DNA from: JBCCSZ01 sp039821145
Lineage (GTDB): Bacteria; Bacteroidota; Bacteroidia; Chitinophagales; Saprospiraceae
Direction of reading: 5' to 3'
DNA length: 64,000 nucleotides
Assembly (NCBI GenBank): GCA_039821145.1
Contig: JBCBOS010000014.1
Coordinates: 165,299-229,298, forward strand
The notes beneath the pieces are model-generated. The model searched no databases and was not told where the DNA came from. It saw only the letters and a program-made list of their open reading frames with translations. Shown in pieces: positions 63,659 through 64,000 of this stretch; position 1 is the stretch's first letter; every line of letters starts with the position of its first letter. The position numbers and the translations under genes are program-made.

Positions 63659-63732
63659 TCCTCCGAGTCGGCCACGATCCGACACTTCACGGTTTAAAAG
63701 ACCGTTGCTCTGCCCACTTAAGCTATCGGAGG
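63659..63732 (-). tRNA. tRNA-Lys (TTT) with aberrant T loop
   Basis: Acceptor CCTCCGA/TCGGAGG; D arm normal with GG; anticodon stem ACGGT/ACCGT with loop CTTTTAA (TTT); T stem GTCGG/CCGAC. The T loop reads ATCGTGG, so the conserved T54-A58 pair is replaced by A54-T58. First pair is C1-G72 rather than G1-C72. Discriminator A is followed by CAA, so CCA is not encoded. Confidence 0.82.
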
Positions 63733-63735
63733 AGA

Positions 63736-63812
63736 TGGTGCCAATGGGATGATTCGAACATCCAACCTCCCGCGTATCAGACGGGTGCGCTGACCAGTTA
63801 CGCCACATCAGC
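63736..63812 (-). tRNA. tRNA-Ile (GAT)
   Basis: Acceptor GCTGATG/CATTGGC (two G-T pairs); D stem GCGT/GCGC; anticodon stem CCCGT/GCGGG with loop CTGATAC (GAT); T arm GGATG-TTCGAAT-CATCC; discriminator A and encoded CCA. First tRNA of the transcript. Confidence 0.9.
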
Positions 63813-63873
63813 AATTGTTGTTTTTTTAACAGATTTTTTGATCCATTTTCTCGGCTTGTACATACCAAAAATG

Positions 63874-63910
63874 AAAAAGCGTTTCCCGCACAGACGAAAA
63901 ACGCTTTTTT
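63874..63910. terminator. Bidirectional intrinsic terminator right of the tRNA cluster
   Basis: AAAAAGCGTTT and AAACGCTTTTT form an 11-bp perfect stem, with T tracts on the plus strand and, by symmetry, on the minus strand. It probably ends a minus-strand gene that lies beyond the window and separates it from the tRNA transcript. Confidence 0.75.
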
Positions 63911-64000
63911 CAAAAAGACATGCGATTCTCATCAAGTTTCGTGGCACTTTTTCAGAATTTTAATCGAACTTTTCTTGAATAAAATCATGTCAATTTTTTT

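Noticed and set aside
62640..63812. Possible integration site of a mobile element in the tRNA cluster
   Set aside because: No integrase gene and no direct repeat of a tRNA 3' end nearby.
1..64000. CRISPR arrays, integrases, transposases, restriction or other defence islands
   Set aside because: No regularly spaced repeats, transposase or recombinase motifs or defence gene signatures were found in the window.

Overview
The window is bacterial chromosome from the phylum Bacteroidota, probably the Saprospiria (inference). Support: type IX secretion (T9SS) machinery and substrates (two PorV/PorQ-like proteins, a PorP/SprF protein, type A and type B C-terminal sorting domains, SprB repeats), Bacteroidota-type promoters (TTTG or TTG, about 19 bases, TAnnTTTG), a PhoX phosphatase, WG repeats, and few Shine-Dalgarno sequences. 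I saw no phage, transposase, rRNA or CRISPR array; this is core chromosome with lineage-specific secreted proteins.

Layout. 1-13.6 kb: the end of a beta-propeller sensor kinase with its NarL-type regulator, a DUF3810 membrane protein divergent from a thioredoxin-like lipoprotein, trxA, DUF58, PPK2, an S4 RNA-binding protein, 3-hydroxyacyl-CoA dehydrogenase, a DUF819 transporter-like protein, a ClpA/ClpC-like AAA+ protein with an altered first ATPase site, and a secreted barrel-like protein. 14-22 kb: tandem PorV/PorQ paralogues, a WG-repeat protein, a c-type cytochrome, a T9SS type A substrate and an ICL/PEPM-family enzyme. 22-31 kb: LtaS-like sulfatase, K+ channel, HemJ, Yip1, two unknowns, folE, PhoX. 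31-34 kb: a minus-strand set of secreted unknowns whose last two members are both disrupted (an in-frame TGA and a one-base frameshift), plus an alpha/beta hydrolase. 34.7-40.8 kb: a 1672-residue CUB/PKD/P-domain/SprB type B T9SS substrate followed by its probable PorP/SprF partner. 41-50.7 kb: SGNH hydrolase, gamma-glutamyltransferase and several secreted or zinc-ribbon unknowns, including a tandem pair of 515 and 510 residue paralogues.

50.9-58.9 kb is a complete tryptophan operon, trpE-G-D-C-F-B-A plus a DAHP synthase gene, all on the minus strand with tight or overlapping junctions. Upstream of trpE is an apparent attenuator: a consensus promoter, a 20-codon leader ORF with three consecutive Trp codons, a 9-bp pairing between the leader and the region after it, and a 12-bp perfect hairpin. 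This is the clearest regulatory system here. 58.9-62.5 kb carries a small SprB-like secreted protein, holA and a GH13 lipoprotein. 62.6-63.8 kb holds ten tRNA genes on the minus strand in two groups (Ile, Lys, Trp, Leu-UAG, Leu-UAA, a terminator, then Phe, Ser-GCU, Ser-UGA, Cys, Tyr). Only half encode CCA, and the Lys tRNA has an aberrant T loop.

All calls come from reading the sequence; no database or folding search was run.
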